Part shown: one piece after another, positions 53,035-63,271 of the stretch
Layout of the letters: each line of letters starts with the position of its first letter
How positions within the stretch are numbered: the stretch's first letter is position 1
Assembly (NCBI GenBank): GCA_937995735.1
Contig: CALKIZ010000003.1
Span: 1 to 64,000, forward strand
DNA length: 64,000 nucleotides
From: an uncultured Neomegalonema sp.
GTDB taxonomy: Bacteria; Pseudomonadota; Alphaproteobacteria; Rhodobacterales; Rhodobacteraceae
Reading direction: 5' to 3'
Notes under the pieces: model-generated
The model's database searches: none
What the model saw: only the letters and a program-made list of their open reading frames with translations
Told to the model about the DNA's origin: nothing
Translations under genes and position numbers: made by a program

Positions 53035-53460
53035 ATGGCAATTCAATTGACAAGACGGCAAAGCCTGACGGCGTTGGTCGGCGGAATTGCAGCCTTGTTC
53101 GGGCGCGCATCCGGTGCAAAGTCGGCTGTACCGGAACCTCTGTTCAACTTTGCCGTAGCGGGTGGATTTTACTACGGTATGCGCGGCGCTCTCGACAACA
53201 TGGCGGCGGGCGACCGGCTGTTTCTGCGCCCGGAGCCGACCAACCGATATGACCCGAATGCCATTGAAGTTCTCGACGGCACTGGTGAAAAGCTTGGTTA
53301 CATCCCGCGAAAAGCAACGGGTGCGCCGCTGGCTGCACTTGCTGAAGGGCGGGTTCTTGAAGCTGAAATTATCGGTTTTGCCGGTGCCGATGATCCCGAG
53401 GGTCTGGTTTTCACCGGATACATCAAGGGTGATCCGATCATCCGGTTATCGGCAGCCTAA
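53035..53460 (+). CDS. Tat-exported HIRAN-domain protein
   Basis: A 141-residue protein. The N-terminus TRRQSLTALVGGIAALFGRA is a Tat-type signal: twin Arg, then a Gly/Ala-rich core and AKSA cleavage region. The remainder is a HIRAN domain: GMRGALDNMAAGDRLFL, then RPEPTNRYDPNAIEV and GEKLGYIPRKAT. HIRAN domains normally bind DNA ends in helicases. Here one seems to be folded in the cytoplasm and exported. AAGGAG lies about 8 bp before the ATG. No partner gene is evident. Confidence 0.8.
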   Translation: MAIQLTRRQSLTALVGGIAALFGRASGAKSAVPEPLFNFAVAGGFYYGMRGALDNMAAGDRLFLRPEPTNRYDPNAIEVLDGTGEKLGYIPRKATGAPLAALAEGRVLEAEIIGFAGADDPEGLVFTGYIKGDPIIRLSAA

Positions 53461-53526
53461 TCTTCCAATCAGACCGGATAAATACGTTCTTATTCGGTCT
53501 GATATAAAGGGCACATGGATAGCCGC

Positions 53527-54342
53527 CTATGCGTTGGCCCATGTTTCCTTGCGCTTTCGATCTAACTCTGCATGACGCGCCAGCGCCGCTGGCTCCATAA
53601 CGCCGGTGGCGAATATGTCGGGCTGATAATGTGCATAATCGTCTTTGCCGCGCACGAGGGTCGCCGTGTCATTCTTATTGATGAGCTGACGAACCGATGG
53701 CGCGATAAACTGAGCGTTCAAACCGATGCGCCTGTCGTCCGAGGCATTGGGCATCGAGGCATGAAGCGTCCAGCCATGATGGAACGATGCTTCGCCGGGT
53801 GAAAGCGGACAGAGCACAGCGCCGCTTTCGCTAACACCTTTCACAGATTGCCCGCGAAAGAGGACATTATTTTCGTCGGCATGATCTTCGTGATCCATTT
53901 GGCCTTGCGTGTGACTGCCGGGGAGCATCCGCATACACCCACTGTCGGCATTGGCGGGTGAGAGAGCGAGCCACATCGACACCTGATCATCGCTGGAAAG
54001 ACCCCAATATGTGAGATCCTGATGCCAGCTTACAAAGCTGTCGGTGCGAGGTTCCTTCACGATGTAAGTCACGTCAAACAGCATAATGTCCGGACCGATC
54101 ATCTGCTCTACCGCATCCAGCACGGCGGGGTGTGTCACGGCTTCAGCGGCGAAATCGAGAATCGTATGTGCTTTTGTGATGTAATGCAGAGGGCCGTGTT
54201 CGGCCTCTACCGCTTCCATTTTCGCACGGTGAGCTTGGGCTTCATCAGTTGAGAGAATAGAAACCGGAGACGCAAAGCCATCCCGTTGATAGGTCGCGTC
54301 GAGGGATGTCTGGGTGATGTTTTGCTGTGCAATGGCGTGCAT
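53527..54342 (-). CDS. Phytanoyl-CoA dioxygenase (PhyH) family protein
   Basis: A 271-residue Fe(II)/2-oxoglutarate dioxygenase. The facial triad is His107 and Asp109 in SWHQDLTYWG and His194 in WTLHASMPN, with Arg204/205 (SDDRRIG) likely binding 2-oxoglutarate. GCMRMLPGSH is another family mark. PhyH enzymes hydroxylate acyl-CoAs, osmolytes or natural products; the substrate is unknown here. It stands alone before the APS kinase gene, on the same strand. Confidence 0.9.
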   Translation of the reverse strand: MHAIAQQNITQTSLDATYQRDGFASPVSILSTDEAQAHRAKMEAVEAEHGPLHYITKAHTILDFAAEAVTHPAVLDAVEQMIGPDIMLFDVTYIVKEPRTDSFVSWHQDLTYWGLSSDDQVSMWLALSPANADSGCMRMLPGSHTQGQMDHEDHADENNVLFRGQSVKGVSESGAVLCPLSPGEASFHHGWTLHASMPNASDDRRIGLNAQFIAPSVRQLINKNDTATLVRGKDDYAHYQPDIFATGVMEPAALARHAELDRKRKETWANA

Positions 54343-54464
54343 GACTGTCTCCTATTTAATGAAGAGATTCCGCGTCATGCAAGATTTCCGCTATCGCGTT
54401 TGCGTCAAAACCTGCCCGTTCGCGACCAATCGAAACGATTCATGCGTAACGAATATCGTGATTT

Positions 54465-56243
54465 TTAAGAACCGATATATCCGTTTTCTTTTAAGAATAT
54501 CAGCAGGTCTTCAGCGGCCTCTTCTGGTGATTGGTTGGTGGTTGCCAATCTGATTTCAGGATCTTGCGGTGCTTCGTAGGGGCTGTCGATGCCGGTGAAG
54601 TTTTTGATCTCACCTGAACGGGCTTTGGCATAGAGACCTTTGACATCCCGTTCTTCAGCGACTTCGAGCGGAGTGTCGACATGGATCTCTACGAACTCGC
54701 CGTCTCCCATCATCTGGCGGGCCATTTTCCGTTCTGAGCGGAAGGGAGAAATAAAAGAAACCAGCACGATCAACCCGGCTTCGACCATCAATTTACCGAC
54801 TTCGGAAACGCGGCGGATGTTTTCCACGCGGTCGGCATCGGTAAAGCCTAAATCCTGATTGAGACCGTGGCGCACATTATCTCCATCAAGGATTGCAGTG
54901 TGACGCCCCATCGCATGGAGTTTTTGTTCCAGTGCATTGGCGATGGTTGATTTGCCCGACCCCGACAAACCCGTGAACCACAGGATTGCCGGGCGTTGGC
55001 CTTTAAGCTCTGAGCGCGCTTTCTTGTCGATGTCGAGCGCTTGCATATGGATGTTTGCGGCGCGGCGCAGGGCGAAGTCGATGAGGCCAACGCCTACTGT
55101 CTCATGCGTCAGTCGGTCGGTGATTGTAAAACGTCCGGTGTCGCGGTTCTCAGCAAAAGGATCAAACGCGATTTGCCGATCGAGATAAAGGTGACAAACG
55201 CCGATGTCATTTTTCTCAAGCGTTCGCGCCGCGTGCTCATCCATCGTATCAATATCGAGTGCGTGACGGGGTTGTGCGATGGTGGCTTGCGCTGTCATCG
55301 CGCCGAGCCTCATGCCGTAGGTCCGTCCCGGTAGCAGCTCGTTGTCGCTCATCCAGAAAATCGTTGCGCGAAACTGGTCAGAGATTTCGCTAGGATGGGA
55401 TGCCGCGCTGATGATCTCGCCCGTTGAAATTTTTAGCGGGTCCGCAAAAGAAAGCGTGACAGATTGGCCGGTTGTTGCTGACCCGAGGAGGTCATGCCCG
55501 GCTTTGATCTCAGTGACGCTGCTTTCTTTGATCGAAGGCAATAGTTTGATTTTATCACTGGGCGCGACTGTGCCGCTGACGATCCGACCGGTTGCGCCGG
55601 AGTCGGTTGTCGAATCGACGATCATCCGAAACGGTTTTTCCTGTGCGGTCTGATCGAGCTGAATAGTTTCGAGCGCGGTCAGCAATGTTTGGCCGGTGAA
55701 CCATGGAATCTCGGTTGCTGTTGTTGCAATGTTGCCGCCCTTAAAAGCCGCAATTGGAAGGGCGGTGACCGCGCTGAAATTCAAATCCCCCGCAAGCGCA
55801 TTAAAGTCTGACACGATCTTGTCGAAGGCAGATTTTGTATAGCCGCTCAAATCGAGCGTATTGATGCCAAGCACGATATTCTTGATGCCCAGTTGAGAGA
55901 GCAACACCGCGTCCCACCGCGTTTGCGAGAGCACTCCGTTGCGGGCATCAATCATCAGCACCGCGATGTCAGCAGAAGATATGCTGAGTATCAAGGCTTC
56001 GGTGAGTGTATTTTCCGAGGGGGTTGCCGTGATGAGAATGCGGCGGGTCCCGCTTTCGATATAGCGATAATGCGATTGTGGTGTTTCGGAGTTTGCATCG
56101 ACTAACTGTTCGATCAAAGCCGTCTTGTTGGCGTGGTCAGAGCCGCAAACCACCACACGGATTAAGGGCTTGTTTGAGTCCGAAGCGCGATAAGCCGCGC
56201 GGCCTCTTTCGGCGATCTCTGTATAAAAAGGAAGGTGGATCAT
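54465..56243 (-). CDS. cysC: Adenylylsulfate kinase fused to a degenerate CysN-like GTPase domain
   Basis: A 592-residue fusion. From residue 425, [35 protein letters not shown] and SPFRSER form an intact APS kinase making PAPS. Residues 25-400 follow the plan of CysN (GTPase plus two beta barrels), but the GTP site is broken: the P-loop is [11 protein letters not shown] (33-43), the switch I segment is missing, DTPGHE became TATPSEN (72-78), and NKxD became NTLD (128-131). No cysD is nearby. The domain may be structural or regulatory. A TTG at 56252 is an alternative start. cysQ lies upstream. Confidence 0.87.
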   Translation of the reverse strand: MIHLPFYTEIAERGRAAYRASDSNKPLIRVVVCGSDHANKTALIEQLVDANSETPQSHYRYIESGTRRILITATPSENTLTEALILSISSADIAVLMIDARNGVLSQTRWDAVLLSQLGIKNIVLGINTLDLSGYTKSAFDKIVSDFNALAGDLNFSAVTALPIAAFKGGNIATTATEIPWFTGQTLLTALETIQLDQTAQEKPFRMIVDSTTDSGATGRIVSGTVAPSDKIKLLPSIKESSVTEIKAGHDLLGSATTGQSVTLSFADPLKISTGEIISAASHPSEISDQFRATIFWMSDNELLPGRTYGMRLGAMTAQATIAQPRHALDIDTMDEHAARTLEKNDIGVCHLYLDRQIAFDPFAENRDTGRFTITDRLTHETVGVGLIDFALRRAANIHMQALDIDKKARSELKGQRPAILWFTGLSGSGKSTIANALEQKLHAMGRHTAILDGDNVRHGLNQDLGFTDADRVENIRRVSEVGKLMVEAGLIVLVSFISPFRSERKMARQMMGDGEFVEIHVDTPLEVAEERDVKGLYAKARSGEIKNFTGIDSPYEAPQDPEIRLATTNQSPEEAAEDLLIFLKENGYIGS

Positions 56244-56284
56244 GCCAAGCAACCAAGCCTTTCGGTACGATAAAACAAGAGAAC

Positions 56285-57055
56285 TTACGCCAGAGTTACA
56301 CCGGCAGCATAGGCTACGAAATGTGGATTGTAGAGGTCCGATTTTCCGTATAAAAGCGGGCCACCTTCCATCCGTTCAACGAAACCACCAGCGGCACGAA
56401 GGACGGCATCGCCTGCACCTGTGTCCCATTCCATTGTGGGTCCAAGGCGCGGGTAAAGGTCAGCCTCCCCCGTTGCCACCAGACAGAATTTTAGGCTGGA
56501 GCCTGCGGATTTATAATCTGACACCTGATAGCGGGAAATGTATTCTTCCGTTTCAGGGTTCTTATGTGATTTTGTGGCGACGACGCGCAGGGCGCTGTTA
56601 TCGGGCTTGGCTACCGTGATGTGCCGAGGGGCGGCGTTGCCTTCTTGCAGCATCGCTTTGCCATCATCTGCGGTCCAGAACATACGGTCCAGCACGGGCG
56701 CATAGACATAGCCGCGCACAGGAACGCCGTTTTCGATCAGTGCAATATTGACCGTGAAATCTCCGCCGCGTTTGACGAATTCTTTTGTACCATCGAGCGG
56801 GTCGATGAGGAAAAACTGATCCGGGCGTTCGCCTTCATGGGACGCCGCGCGCTCTTCTGTGACGACGGCAATGTCCGGAAAAGCATTTTCCAATGCGGCG
56901 ACAATGATCCGATCAGCGGCGAGGTCAGCCTCGGTTACGGGCGAGTCGTCTGCTTTGGCGCGGGCCTCAAAATCTGTGTTGTAGACTTGCATAATCGCAG
57001 CGCCAGCCTCTCGGCAAAGCGGCAACAGCAGTGCGTCAAGGTTAGAAATTTTCAT
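56285..57055 (-). CDS. cysQ: 3'(2'),5'-bisphosphate nucleotidase CysQ
   Basis: A 256-residue inositol-monophosphatase-fold enzyme. [12 protein letters not shown] (37-48) and [16 protein letters not shown] hold the metal ligands, and [15 protein letters not shown] the C-terminal motif. It hydrolyses PAP, the by-product of PAPS use. Placement directly before the APS kinase fusion (42 bp) ties both to sulfate activation. Confidence 0.93.
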   Translation of the reverse strand: MKISNLDALLLPLCREAGAAIMQVYNTDFEARAKADDSPVTEADLAADRIIVAALENAFPDIAVVTEERAASHEGERPDQFFLIDPLDGTKEFVKRGGDFTVNIALIENGVPVRGYVYAPVLDRMFWTADDGKAMLQEGNAAPRHITVAKPDNSALRVVATKSHKNPETEEYISRYQVSDYKSAGSSLKFCLVATGEADLYPRLGPTMEWDTGAGDAVLRAAGGFVERMEGGPLLYGKSDLYNPHFVAYAAGVTLA

Positions 57056-57084
57056 TAAATGACTCCAAACGAACCAGACAACAA

Positions 57085-58653
57085 TCAGTGCCGGAAATGG
57101 CGCATACCGGTGAACACCATCGCGAGGCCGAGATCATTAGCCGCCGCAATAACCTCTTCGTCGCGCATTGATCCGCCGGGTTGGATGAGCGCTGTTGCGC
57201 CTGCTTCTGCGGCAGTCTTCACGCCATCTGCGAAGGGGAAGAAAGCATCGGAGGCAACGACGGACCCGCGCGTCAAAGGTTCTGGTAAGCCCATTGCTTC
57301 GGCCATGTCGACGGCTTTGCGTGCAGCAATGCGGGTGGAGTCGACACGGCTCATTTGACCCGCACCGATGCCAACCGTTGCACCGTCTTTTACATAGACG
57401 ATGGCGTTGGATTTGACGTGCTTTGCAACGCGCCATGCGAACATCAGATCGCGCAATTCTTCCGCTGTGGGTTCTCGTGTTGTCGCCGTGGTGAGATCAT
57501 TCGCAGAAACATGGCCTCCATCACGGTCCTGCAAAAGAAAACCACCGGAGACAAATTTGGGCGTGCGCGCGGCGGTCGCCGGATCGGGCAAGCCGTCGAC
57601 GGTCAAGAGGCGCAGGTTTTTCTTTGCGGCAAAGACGGCGCGGGCCTCTTCATCTGCGCCGGGGGCGATGACAACTTCGGTGAAGATTTCGGCGATTTTG
57701 TTTGCTGTCTCTCCGTCCAGCGGACGGTTACACGCGACGATACCGCCGAATGCAGAAACGCGGTCGCAATTATAAGCGCTCTCGTATGCTGCGGCTAAGG
57801 ATGGACCCGTTGCCACACCGCATGGGTTTGCGTGTTTGACAATCACGATGGCGGGGTCATCAAACTCGGCGACGGCCTCATAAGCGGCGTCGGTATCGTT
57901 GATATTATTATAGCTGAGTTCTTTGCCTTGAAGTTGGGTGGCAGAAGCCACACCGGGGCGTTTATCGCCCGTTACATAAAAGGCTGCTGATTGGTGAGGG
58001 TTCTCACCATAGCGCAAAGTCTGGCGCAATGTTCCGGCGAAGGCGGCGGAGGTTGGCGTTTTCTCGCCCAGCGCCTCGGCATACCAACCGGAAATCGCAG
58101 CGTCATAGCGTGCGGTGCGGGCATAGGCTTTTGCGGCGAGGGCTTTGCGCGCGGGATCATCCAATCCGTCGGGAAGGGACGCGAGAATGGTTGCGTAATC
58201 TTCCGGCTCGGTAACGACAGCGCAATGCTGCCAGTTCTTTGCCCCTGCGCGGATCATCGCCGGTCCGCCGATGTCGATATTCTCGATGCAGGTATCGAAA
58301 TCAGCCCCGCCCGCGACTGTCCTCTCGAACGGGTAGAGATTGACCACAAGCAAATCGATTCCGCCGATGCCGTGCGCGTCCATGGCCTTTGCGTGTTCGG
58401 GATTATCGCGTAGGGCAAGCAAGCCACCATGCACAGCCGGATGCAATGTCTTGACGCGGCCATCCATCATCTCAGGGAAACCGGTTAGCTCGGCAACATC
58501 TTTAACTGGCATTCCGGCATCCGAAATTGCCTTAGACGTGCCGCCCGTGGATATTAATTCTACGCCCGCATCATGAAGAGCCTGCGCAAATTCGAGCAGC
58601 CCAGACTTATCGGAAACCGAGATCAGTGCGCGTTTTAAGGGTCTTACGGTCAT
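57085..58653 (-). CDS. purH: AICAR formyltransferase / IMP cyclohydrolase
   Basis: A 522-residue bifunctional enzyme for the last two steps of IMP synthesis. The N-terminal cyclohydrolase domain begins [18 protein letters not shown] and has [16 protein letters not shown]. The formyltransferase domain has the catalytic KHANPCGVA and [18 protein letters not shown]. Length is normal. ATG 58653 ([10 protein letters not shown]) is preferred to one 21 bp upstream. It is divergent from the DUF2853 gene. Confidence 0.97.
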   Translation of the reverse strand: MTVRPLKRALISVSDKSGLLEFAQALHDAGVELISTGGTSKAISDAGMPVKDVAELTGFPEMMDGRVKTLHPAVHGGLLALRDNPEHAKAMDAHGIGGIDLLVVNLYPFERTVAGGADFDTCIENIDIGGPAMIRAGAKNWQHCAVVTEPEDYATILASLPDGLDDPARKALAAKAYARTARYDAAISGWYAEALGEKTPTSAAFAGTLRQTLRYGENPHQSAAFYVTGDKRPGVASATQLQGKELSYNNINDTDAAYEAVAEFDDPAIVIVKHANPCGVATGPSLAAAYESAYNCDRVSAFGGIVACNRPLDGETANKIAEIFTEVVIAPGADEEARAVFAAKKNLRLLTVDGLPDPATAARTPKFVSGGFLLQDRDGGHVSANDLTTATTREPTAEELRDLMFAWRVAKHVKSNAIVYVKDGATVGIGAGQMSRVDSTRIAARKAVDMAEAMGLPEPLTRGSVVASDAFFPFADGVKTAAEAGATALIQPGGSMRDEEVIAAANDLGLAMVFTGMRHFRH

Positions 58654-58790
58654 GGAAATCTCGCTTTTGTGCAATGCACCATGACCTAGCGGAGAATACG
58701 GTTCGGCTCAAGTGTTGCGATACTTTGACTCTCCCCGCGTTTGGCGTAGGCTCTGCGCCGCAACAAGTAGTGTTTTGGGAGATCAAATTT

Positions 58791-59123
58791 ATGAGTGAAC
58801 AAAAAGAAAAGCTGGCCAAGTATAAGGCCGAAGCTGAGGAACAACTGAAAGCGTCAGGCGAATCAAAAATTGATGATGCAATGCTGACCGAGCGCTGTAA
58901 TGCGTTGCGTGTTCTCATGAACAACCGCGATGCGCTTTATGTGGCCGGAACGGACCCGAGCGAATTGGAAACCGTGCGTAAGAATTTCATCGTGAAAAAG
59001 CTCGGCATTGAAGACAAAGCCAAGGGCGAGGCGACGTGTAAGGCAGTTGCAGAGAAAATGAAAAGCAGCCGGATGAAAAACCGCGCCGCGTTCTATTACC
59101 TTTGTGCAAAAGCACTCGGATAA
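58791..59123 (+). CDS. DUF2853 family protein
   Basis: A 110-residue helical protein. MSEQKEKLAKYKAEAEEQL begins it, TERCNALRVLMNNRDALYVAG and ETVRKNFIVKKLGIED are the family core, and a four-helix bundle is expected. Function is unknown. A GGGAG site lies 9 bp before the ATG at 58791. It is followed by an interspersed repeat and a bidirectional terminator. Confidence 0.87.
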   Translation: MSEQKEKLAKYKAEAEEQLKASGESKIDDAMLTERCNALRVLMNNRDALYVAGTDPSELETVRKNFIVKKLGIEDKAKGEATCKAVAEKMKSSRMKNRAAFYYLCAKALG

Positions 59124-59150
59124 GTCTGAGATTTTAAAAATCTGATTTTT

Positions 59151-59220
59151 GAGCGTTTTGGGATTTTGCTGAATCAGGTTTCACGCCAAGAACCGCATGA
59201 AACCTGATCCTTATAACTCA
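59151..59220 (-). repeat. Interspersed palindromic repeat, copy 2
   Basis: The reverse complement of this segment matches 12448-12516 at 56 of 70 positions. Its hairpin, ATCAGGTTTCACGCC against GCATGAAACCTGAT, is nearly perfect. It lies between the DUF2853 stop and a terminator, in a convergent gap. Confidence 0.65.
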
Positions 59221-59245
59221 AATTTATCTCAAAAGGCTCTAACAG

Positions 59246-59279
59246 AAAAGCCGCCCCGAATAAACGAGGCGGCTTTTTT
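59246..59279. terminator. Bidirectional rho-independent terminator
   Basis: AAAAGCCGCC (59246-59255) pairs perfectly with GGCGGCTTTT (59268-59277) around a 12-base loop, with T-runs on both strands. It serves DUF2853 (+) and the hypothetical gene at 59313 (-). Confidence 0.88.
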
Positions 59280-59312
59280 GTAACTTTTTAAACATGCAGT
59301 GCGATGTCTCGT

Positions 59313-59813
59313 TCAATCGCCATAACGAAATGCCGCAGCAATCTGATGCTCAGGTGAAACGATTAAAACGCGGTTCCATGCGCGGAATGCCCATGAACCT
59401 GGATGGTACAACATCAAATCTAATGTGGTTCTTAGATCGCGGTTCAGTTCATCTCTACAGTTGTTATAGGCGTCGTCCTCTACAGCAGAGACCGGTGTTT
59501 TTTTGAAATTTTCAGGTGATGGCCATCTTGCGCCAAATTGTCGTTGTCGCCTTTTTCGGGGACGAAACGTTTGTGCCTCAAGCCCACCTGCTAAGATTCT
59601 ATTTTTAGTATTTTCCGAGAAACGCACAACTGCATAAGTGCATCCGCGTCTGAGAGGGCTTGAACCCCAATGCCACGCTTTACTCGCGAGCGTTTCAACG
59701 ATTTCTAACTCAGGTGAATAATAATTTCCGGCGTAACGGGTGTTATCCCATAGGATTTTTGTCGCTATCAGCCCGACAATTATTAGAAGTAATTTTCCTA
59801 AAGCCTTAAACAT
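59313..59813 (-). CDS. Hypothetical membrane-anchored protein
   Basis: A 166-residue protein with one N-terminal membrane helix (LGKLLLIIVGLIATKIL, 5-21). The remainder is polar and Arg-rich with three Cys or fewer, including RRGCTYAVVRFSENTKN and AYNNCRDELNRDLR. Base composition is more A+T-rich than the neighbouring groEL. It belongs to no family I recognise. It sits between a terminator and groEL, on the groEL strand, about 160 bp after its stop. Confidence 0.65.
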   Translation of the reverse strand: MFKALGKLLLIIVGLIATKILWDNTRYAGNYYSPELEIVETLASKAWHWGSSPLRRGCTYAVVRFSENTKNRILAGGLEAQTFRPRKRRQRQFGARWPSPENFKKTPVSAVEDDAYNNCRDELNRDLRTTLDLMLYHPGSWAFRAWNRVLIVSPEHQIAAAFRYGD

Positions 59814-59943
59814 TCAGGCTTCAACTTCTAAGATGTGATGGTCGACATTGCCGACCATCCGCCTTTGATATGAACATGCGGACTCTCAATAGTGCTTCGC
59901 ACCATTTGCCGCTGTGATGTCGGGAGCCTTTGTCTGACTCCCT

Positions 59944-59971
59944 GCGTTCGACGGCTTCGCCATCGAAACGC
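59944..59971 (-). terminator. Hairpin directly after groEL
   Basis: GCGTTCGACGGC pairs with GCCATCGAAACGC around a 3-base loop with two irregular positions. It begins right at the groEL stop codon. There is no T-run, so it may stabilise the mRNA or act with Rho. Confidence 0.4.
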
Positions 59972-59972
59972 T

Positions 59973-61640
<1,668 letters not shown>

Positions 61641-61682
61641 TCAGAATTCTGGATTGTTACGGGAAAGCGAGATGGAATTGGC

Positions 61683-61970
61683 TCAGCTGAGCACGCCCAT
61701 GATGTCGCTCTCTTTCATGATCAACAGTTCTTCACCGTCGATTTTGACTTCCGTGCCTGACCATTTGCCAAACAGCACTTTGTCACCTGCTTTAACGTCA
61801 AGTGGGGCAATCTCGCCGCTGTCTTTGCGGGCGCCGGTTCCCACGGAGACGATTTCGCCTTCCTGTGGTTTCTCTTTTGCGGAATCAGGGATGATCAAAC
61901 CCCCGGCAGTTTTTTCGTCGCTTTCAATGCGCTTTACGAGCACACGGTCGTGGAGTGGGCGAAAAGCCAT
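61683..61970 (-). CDS. groES: Co-chaperonin GroES
   Basis: A 95-residue lid protein. [26 protein letters not shown] (with mobile loop) and [21 protein letters not shown] match GroES fully. AGGAG lies 7 bp before the ATG at 61970; a longer in-frame start is not needed. It is the first gene of the groESL operon, with CIRCE 68 bp upstream. Confidence 0.98.
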   Translation of the reverse strand: MAFRPLHDRVLVKRIESDEKTAGGLIIPDSAKEKPQEGEIVSVGTGARKDSGEIAPLDVKAGDKVLFGKWSGTEVKIDGEELLIMKESDIMGVLS

Positions 61971-62037
61971 AGCGTCGCTCCTGGATGCTAAATAAATTTT
62001 GTTCCCCTCAAGCATCAGCTGACCCGGATGTCGTGTG

Positions 62038-62064
62038 TTGGCACTCTATCCGGACGAGTGCTAA
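62038..62064. promoter_or_regulatory. CIRCE operator of groESL
   Basis: TTGGCACTC-N9-GAGTGCTAA differs from the CIRCE consensus (TTAGCACTC-N9-GAGTGCTAA) at one base. HrcA binds it to repress groESL. It lies between the promoter and the groES start. Confidence 0.93.
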
Positions 62065-62082
62065 TGCTTGCGAGAAACTGAG

Positions 62083-62109
62083 GTAAGGGGCGCGGCTCTC
62101 AGAGTCAAG
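62083..62109 (-). promoter_or_regulatory. Candidate sigma-32 promoter of groESL
   Basis: On the minus strand CTTGAC (62109-62104), a 13-bp spacer and CCCCTTAC (62090-62083) resemble the heat-shock consensus CTTGAA-N13-CCCCATTA. The CIRCE element lies just downstream, near the expected transcript start. Confidence 0.6.
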
Positions 62110-62156
62110 AGATCGGTGTGACAGAATTTTTCTGATTTTGGATTTTGCACTTTCGA

Positions 62157-62194
62157 GGCACTCTTTGTGCTGTTTTACGGGTTAAAAGAGTGCC
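62157..62194. promoter_or_regulatory. Wide-spaced GCACTC palindrome before moxR
   Basis: GGCACTCTTT (62157-62166) and AAAGAGTGCC (62185-62194) are perfect inverted arms 18 bp apart. Each arm contains the CIRCE half-site core GCACTC/GAGTGC. It lies about 140 bp upstream of moxR and 93 bp from CIRCE. Confidence 0.45.
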
Positions 62195-62335
62195 GATTAA
62201 CGGATTTTACCAGACATTTTAGCTGGTTTTCTCTGTCGGGTTCCTGATCTTGCAGGAGTTTTTACGCGATTTTCCATGCCTCGACAAAGCTATGGTCTAT
62301 GTGATCCTCTGAACGCTTGAACGAGGGGAGGGCTT

Positions 62336-63271
62336 ATGGCCGGAGATTTCGAGTCGATTGATGATGTCCAGCGCCGTCTCGCAGAGGTCAATTACGTGTG
62401 CGGGAGGGGCCTCGCGACGGTTGTTTTCCTGTCTTTAAAACTCGGACGACCCATCTTTCTGGAAGGCGAGGCTGGTGTTGGAAAGACTGAAATAGCTAAA
62501 GCAATCAGTACGTTACTTGGTCGAAAATTGATCCGCTTGCAATGTTATGAAGGGCTGGATGCGGCATCCGCCGTGTACGAATGGAACTACGCTGCGCAGA
62601 TGGTCGAAATCCGTTTGGCCGAAGCGGTTGGGGTGGAGGATCGCGATGCGATAGCTTCGGATGTCTTCTCCGAAAAGCATTTGATTTCAAGGCCTTTGCT
62701 GGAAGCGATGCGCCCGCAGGACGGCGGCGCACCTGTTTTGCTCATCGACGAAATCGACCGCGCGGATGAACCTTTTGAAGCGTTTCTGCTCGAGGCCCTA
62801 AGCGATTTTCAGGTTACAATTCCGGAGGTTGGCGTGATCAAAGCGCCCGAACCGCCCATCGTGATCGTCACTTCAAACCGCACCCGCGAAGTCCATGATG
62901 CCCTCAAACGCCGCTGCCTCTATCACTGGGTAGATTATCCGAATTTCGAGCGTGAATTAGAGATTTTGCAGGCGAAAGCACCCGAAGCATCCGAAACGTT
63001 ATCTCGTGAAGTTGCTGCATTTATTCAAAGGCTTAGGAATGAGGATCTGTTCAAAAACCCCGGTGTTGCGGAGACATTAGATTGGGCAAAAGCACTGGTT
63101 GCGCTCGATGCGGTTGCACTTGATCCTCAGTCCATCTCTGACAGCTTGGGCGCACTCCTGAAATACCAAGATGACATCGCTAAAATGCAAGGCTCAGAAG
63201 CGAGCCGTATTCTTGATGAAGCGCGTCAAGATTTAACAGGCCGAAGCACTGAAGCAAAGGGCCGAACGTGA
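62336..63271 (+). CDS. MoxR-family AAA+ ATPase
   Basis: A 311-residue AAA+ protein. Walker A is GEAGVGKTEIAKA (about 43-55), Walker B is LLIDEIDRAD, and sensor 1 is VTSNRTREVHDALKRRC, as in the MoxR/CoxD group. Such ATPases mature metalloenzymes or act in stress responses with a VWA partner. A GTGA overlap with the next gene, which encodes a VWA protein, fits that pairing. GGGGAGGG precedes the ATG. Confidence 0.93.
   Translation: MAGDFESIDDVQRRLAEVNYVCGRGLATVVFLSLKLGRPIFLEGEAGVGKTEIAKAISTLLGRKLIRLQCYEGLDAASAVYEWNYAAQMVEIRLAEAVGVEDRDAIASDVFSEKHLISRPLLEAMRPQDGGAPVLLIDEIDRADEPFEAFLLEALSDFQVTIPEVGVIKAPEPPIVIVTSNRTREVHDALKRRCLYHWVDYPNFERELEILQAKAPEASETLSREVAAFIQRLRNEDLFKNPGVAETLDWAKALVALDAVALDPQSISDSLGALLKYQDDIAKMQGSEASRILDEARQDLTGRSTEAKGRT

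Noticed and set aside
59838-59860. GATGGTCG / CGACCATC hairpin downstream of groEL
   Set aside because: The 8-bp stem lacks a T-run on either strand and is too short to assign a role.
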